NCBI RefSeq assembly: GCF_018390645.1
Contig: NZ_JAHBGC010000011.1
Span: forward strand, 113,353-177,352
Source: Ancylobacter dichloromethanicus
GTDB taxonomy: Bacteria; Pseudomonadota; Alphaproteobacteria; Rhizobiales; Xanthobacteraceae
DNA: 64,000 bases
Reading direction: 5' to 3'
Shown: positions 61,597 through 64,000 of the stretch, piece by piece
Layout: each line of letters opens with the position of its first letter
How positions within the stretch are numbered: position 1 is the first letter of the stretch
Position numbers and translations under genes: made by a program
The notes under the pieces: model-generated
Databases searched by the model: none
Seen by the model: only the letters and a program-made list of their open reading frames with translations
What the model was told of the DNA's origin: nothing

Positions 61597-62871
61597 ATGC
61601 TTCCCGTGCCCGACGCCCGCTTCCCCGATGCCGCCGCGAGGCCAGCCACCGCGAGCCCCGATCCGGGGCCGGCCGCGCGCTCGCCCTTCGTGCGGCTGAC
61701 CGAACTGCTCGCCGACCTCGCGCCGGGCAAGCCGGCGCTGAGCCTTGCGGTGGGCGAGCCGCGCCACGCCATGCCGGGCTTTGTCGGCGACGTGCTGGCC
61801 GACCATCTCGACGGCTTCGGCCGCTATCCCGCCGGCAGGGGCCTGCCCGAATTCCGTCGCGCCGCCGGCGACTGGTTCGCCCGCCGCTACGCGCTGGCGC
61901 GCGCGCCCGACGCCGAGCGCGAGGTGCTGGTGCTCAACGGCTCGCGCGAGGGGCTGTTCTTCGCCGCGCTGATGGCGCGCCGGCTGCTCTCGCCGCAAAA
62001 GCGCGCCCGCATCGGCGACCGCGAGCCGGCGGTGCTGCTGCCCAACCCGTTCTACGCCGCTTATGGCGCGGGGGCGAAGGCGGCCGGCTGCGCCAGCGTC
62101 GACCTGAAGTTGCCGGCCGATGGCGGCTGGCTGCCCGACCTCGACGCGCTGACCCCGGAACTGCTCGACCGGTCGGTGGCGCTGTATTTCGCTTCGCCCG
62201 CCAACCCGCAGGGCACCATCGCCCCCCGCGCCTATCTCGAGCGGCTGGTGGCGCTGTGCCGGGCGCATGAGGTGATGGTGTTCGCCGACGAATGCTATTC
62301 CGAGATCTGGCTGGGTGACGCCCCGCCGACCGGCATTCTTGAGGTGGCGGGGCCGGATTTCGCCGGGGTGGTGGCCTTCAACTCGCTGTCGAAGCGCTCC
62401 AGCCTGCCGGGCCTGCGCTGCGGCTTCTGCGCCGGCGACGCCCGCTTCATCGAGGCCTTCGCCGAGTTCCGCAATGTCGCCGCGCCGCAGGTGCCCGAGC
62501 CGCTGCAATGGGTCGGCATCGCCGCGCTGGCGGATGAGGCGCATGTGGCGGAGAGCCGCGACCTCTACCGGGCCAAGTTCGACGTCGCCGACCGGGTGCT
62601 GGGCGGTCATTTCGACTATCGGCGGCCCGATGGCGGCTTTTTTCTCTGGCTGAACGTCGCCGGGCGGTGCCGCGGCGCGCTCAGCGCCGGCGAAGAGGCG
62701 GCGCGCCTTCTGTGGCGGCGCGAGGGGCTGCGCACCGTGCCCGGCGGCTATCTTTGCCGCAGCGGCGCGGACGGGCGCAATCCCGGCGCGGACTATCTGC
62801 GGCTCGCGCTGGTGCAGGATCTGGCGACGACGCAGGAGGCGCTGCCGCGCCTTCTGGCCGGTCTGTCCTGA
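61597..62871 (+). CDS. PLP-dependent aminotransferase, class I/II (DapC-like)
   Basis: 424 aa, fold-type I. SLAVGEPRHAMPGFVGDVLA, GLPEFRRAAGDWFARRY, LVLNGSREGLFFAALM, the PLP-side NPFYAAYGAGAKAAG, ASPANPQGT, FADECYSEIW and the Schiff-base Lys in NSLSKRSSLPGLRCGF. In Hyphomicrobiales the gene in front of ftsK is usually annotated as succinyldiaminopimelate (or related) aminotransferase; that place is the ground for the DapC suggestion. ATG 61597 begins after GGCGAG. Confidence 0.88.
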   Translation: MLPVPDARFPDAAARPATASPDPGPAARSPFVRLTELLADLAPGKPALSLAVGEPRHAMPGFVGDVLADHLDGFGRYPAGRGLPEFRRAAGDWFARRYALARAPDAEREVLVLNGSREGLFFAALMARRLLSPQKRARIGDREPAVLLPNPFYAAYGAGAKAAGCASVDLKLPADGGWLPDLDALTPELLDRSVALYFASPANPQGTIAPRAYLERLVALCRAHEVMVFADECYSEIWLGDAPPTGILEVAGPDFAGVVAFNSLSKRSSLPGLRCGFCAGDARFIEAFAEFRNVAAPQVPEPLQWVGIAALADEAHVAESRDLYRAKFDVADRVLGGHFDYRRPDGGFFLWLNVAGRCRGALSAGEEAARLLWRREGLRTVPGGYLCRSGADGRNPGADYLRLALVQDLATTQEALPRLLAGLS

Positions 62872-62929
62872 GCGGGGCGGGCGGTTGGCGCGGCGGGGCA
62901 AGGACACGGGGCGGGAGACGGGGCAGGAC

Positions 62930-64000
62930 ATGGGGACGCAGAGGACGATGCGGGCGCCTCGGCTGGAGGCTGCCGCCCCCCGCGCCGCACGGCCACGGGT
63001 CCGGCTGGACCCCGCCGGCAACGGCAAGGCGGGGAGCGCGGGCGCGCGGGCGCACCGGGCGGGCAAGAGCGCGCCAGGCGGGTTCCTGCCCGAGGAAATC
63101 AGGGGCGCGATCAGCCGCCGGTCGGCGGAACTGGTCGGCCTGACGCTGCTGTGCCTTTGCGCGCTGATGCTGCTGGCGCTGGCGACGTGGTCGGCGGACG
63201 ATCCAAGCTTCAGCCGTTCCAGCGCGGCGGCGCCCTCCAACCTGCTGAGCCTGCCCGGCGCCGTGTTCGCCGACCTGATGATGCAGCTTTTCGGCGTCGC
63301 CGCGCTGGCGGTGGTGCTGCCGATCGGCATCTGGGGCTGGCTGGTGCTGACGCATCGCCACCCGGGGCGGCTGCGGGCGCGCCTGTTCGCCCTGGCGGCC
63401 GGGGTGGTGTTCGCCGCCGGCTTCGCCGCCTGCCTGCCGCGCTTCGGCGGCTGGCCGCTGCCGAGCGGGCTGGGAGGCGTGCTCGGCGAGGGCGTGCTGG
63501 CCGTGCCGGCCGCGCTGCGCGCCGGCTGGCTCACCAGTGCCGACTACGCCGTCGCCGGCCTCGCCTGCCTCATCGGCGCCGCGCTCACCCTGCCGCTCGC
63601 GGTGGGGTTCGGCCTTCGCTCCGGCGAGACCGGGGGCGCGGACGAACGGCACCGCGACGCGCCGCCGGCGGGCTACGAGGATGACGAGCCCGGCTGGCCG
63701 GCCTTCCTGCTCGGCATGACCACCCACGCCGTGCTGTCGCTGAGAGCGCGCTTCGGCTCCGGGGCGCCGCATCGCCCGCGCCCGGCCCGGCCCTCGCGGG
63801 GGCTGGCGGACCGGCTGCGCGGCGCCGTCGGGCTCGACGGGGACGACGAGGACGAATTCGCGGCGGCCACCCGCGGCCGGCACGAGCCGAGCTTCGGCCG
63901 GCGGGACTTCGACGAGGAAGAGGACGTCGCCGGCTTCGAGAGCGCCGATGACGGCCTGCCCGACATTCTGGAGGACGCCCCGGCCGCGCCGCCCGCTTCC
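62930..64000 (+). CDS. ftsK: DNA translocase FtsK, N-terminal part (cut by window end)
   Basis: 357 codons are visible with no stop. A basic, Ala/Arg-rich N-terminus (about 1-60) is followed by four membrane helices: VGLTLLCLCALMLLALATW, LMMQLFGVAALAVVLPIGIW with WLVLTH, LFALAAGVVFAAGFAACLP, and ADYAVAGLACLIGAALTLPL. An acidic, low-complexity linker with DDEDEF and DEEEDV then starts. The motor lies beyond the window. Start at ATG 62930 after GGGGCAGG. It anchors at the division septum and pumps DNA. Place after the aminotransferase gene supports the call. Confidence 0.88.
   Translation, partial: MGTQRTMRAPRLEAAAPRAARPRVRLDPAGNGKAGSAGARAHRAGKSAPGGFLPEEIRGAISRRSAELVGLTLLCLCALMLLALATWSADDPSFSRSSAAAPSNLLSLPGAVFADLMMQLFGVAALAVVLPIGIWGWLVLTHRHPGRLRARLFALAAGVVFAAGFAACLPRFGGWPLPSGLGGVLGEGVLAVPAALRAGWLTSADYAVAGLACLIGAALTLPLAVGFGLRSGETGGADERHRDAPPAGYEDDEPGWPAFLLGMTTHAVLSLRARFGSGAPHRPRPARPSRGLADRLRGAVGLDGDDEDEFAAATRGRHEPSFGRRDFDEEEDVAGFESADDGLPDILEDAPAAPPAS

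Overview
The window looks like chromosome from a high-GC alphaproteobacterium of the order Hyphomicrobiales, perhaps a Xanthobacteraceae member (Ancylobacter/Starkeya/Xanthobacter-like). This rests on base composition, on gene orders typical of that order (etfB-etfA-hbd; proA-nadD...rsfS-rlmH-envC-ctpA...rppH; ubiH-type/tesB/glnK-amtB/aminotransferase/ftsK; argH divergent from tlpA) and on many short REP-like palindromes between genes. The genus is a guess. I saw no rRNA, tRNA, CRISPR array, transposase or integrase. Both ends cut a gene: the 3' part of a prephenate dehydrogenase at the left and the 5' part of ftsK at the right.

0-7.6 kb: tyrC end, a CDA-type deaminase, mmsA with a divergent LysR gene, and a MerR/zinc-type P1B-ATPase pair with a classic 19-bp-spacer MerR promoter. 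proC closes this part.

7.6-26.8 kb: a catabolic island for an amino-acid-like nitrogen compound that I cannot name. It has an Asp/Glu-racemase-like protein, two DadA/PuuB-type FAD oxidoreductases, an N-methylproline-demethylase-like flavoprotein, an ornithine-cyclodeaminase/ketimine-reductase-like protein, three SDRs, a TPP/lipoyl dehydrogenase complex of acetoin-dehydrogenase type whose E2 carries an alpha/beta-hydrolase domain, a cyclophilin-like (DUF3830-like) protein, a Rid protein, a polar amino-acid ABC importer, and two paralogous proteins of unknown family built from a duplicated WHxH...PxC motif. A GntR/FCD regulator lies at its centre. Variants of one palindrome (best copy ATTTGTTATAACAAAT) precede every transcription unit of the island and also proC, so the whole set looks like one regulon. 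This is the most likely place for an undescribed system.

27-38 kb: argH, a TlpA-type thioredoxin, a DMT exporter, hbd/etfAB, then a run of mostly membrane proteins (rhomboid, PduO-type adenosyltransferase, HIG1-type small protein, TspO, an unknown integral membrane protein, a host-attachment-family protein, YihY).

38-47 kb: proA-nadD and rsfS-rlmH-envC-ctpA-rppH, with an L,D-transpeptidase/LysR pair inserted between nadD and rsfS. A strong terminator follows ctpA.

47-52.5 kb: a TetR-controlled RND efflux operon with two related operators. 52.7-57 kb: Lon-N-domain protein, CnoX-like thioredoxin, prolyl-tRNA editing protein, PuuD-like amidotransferase, GntR regulator, Trm112. 57-64 kb: Ubi-type monooxygenase, tesB, sigma54-driven glnK-amtB, aminotransferase, ftsK start.
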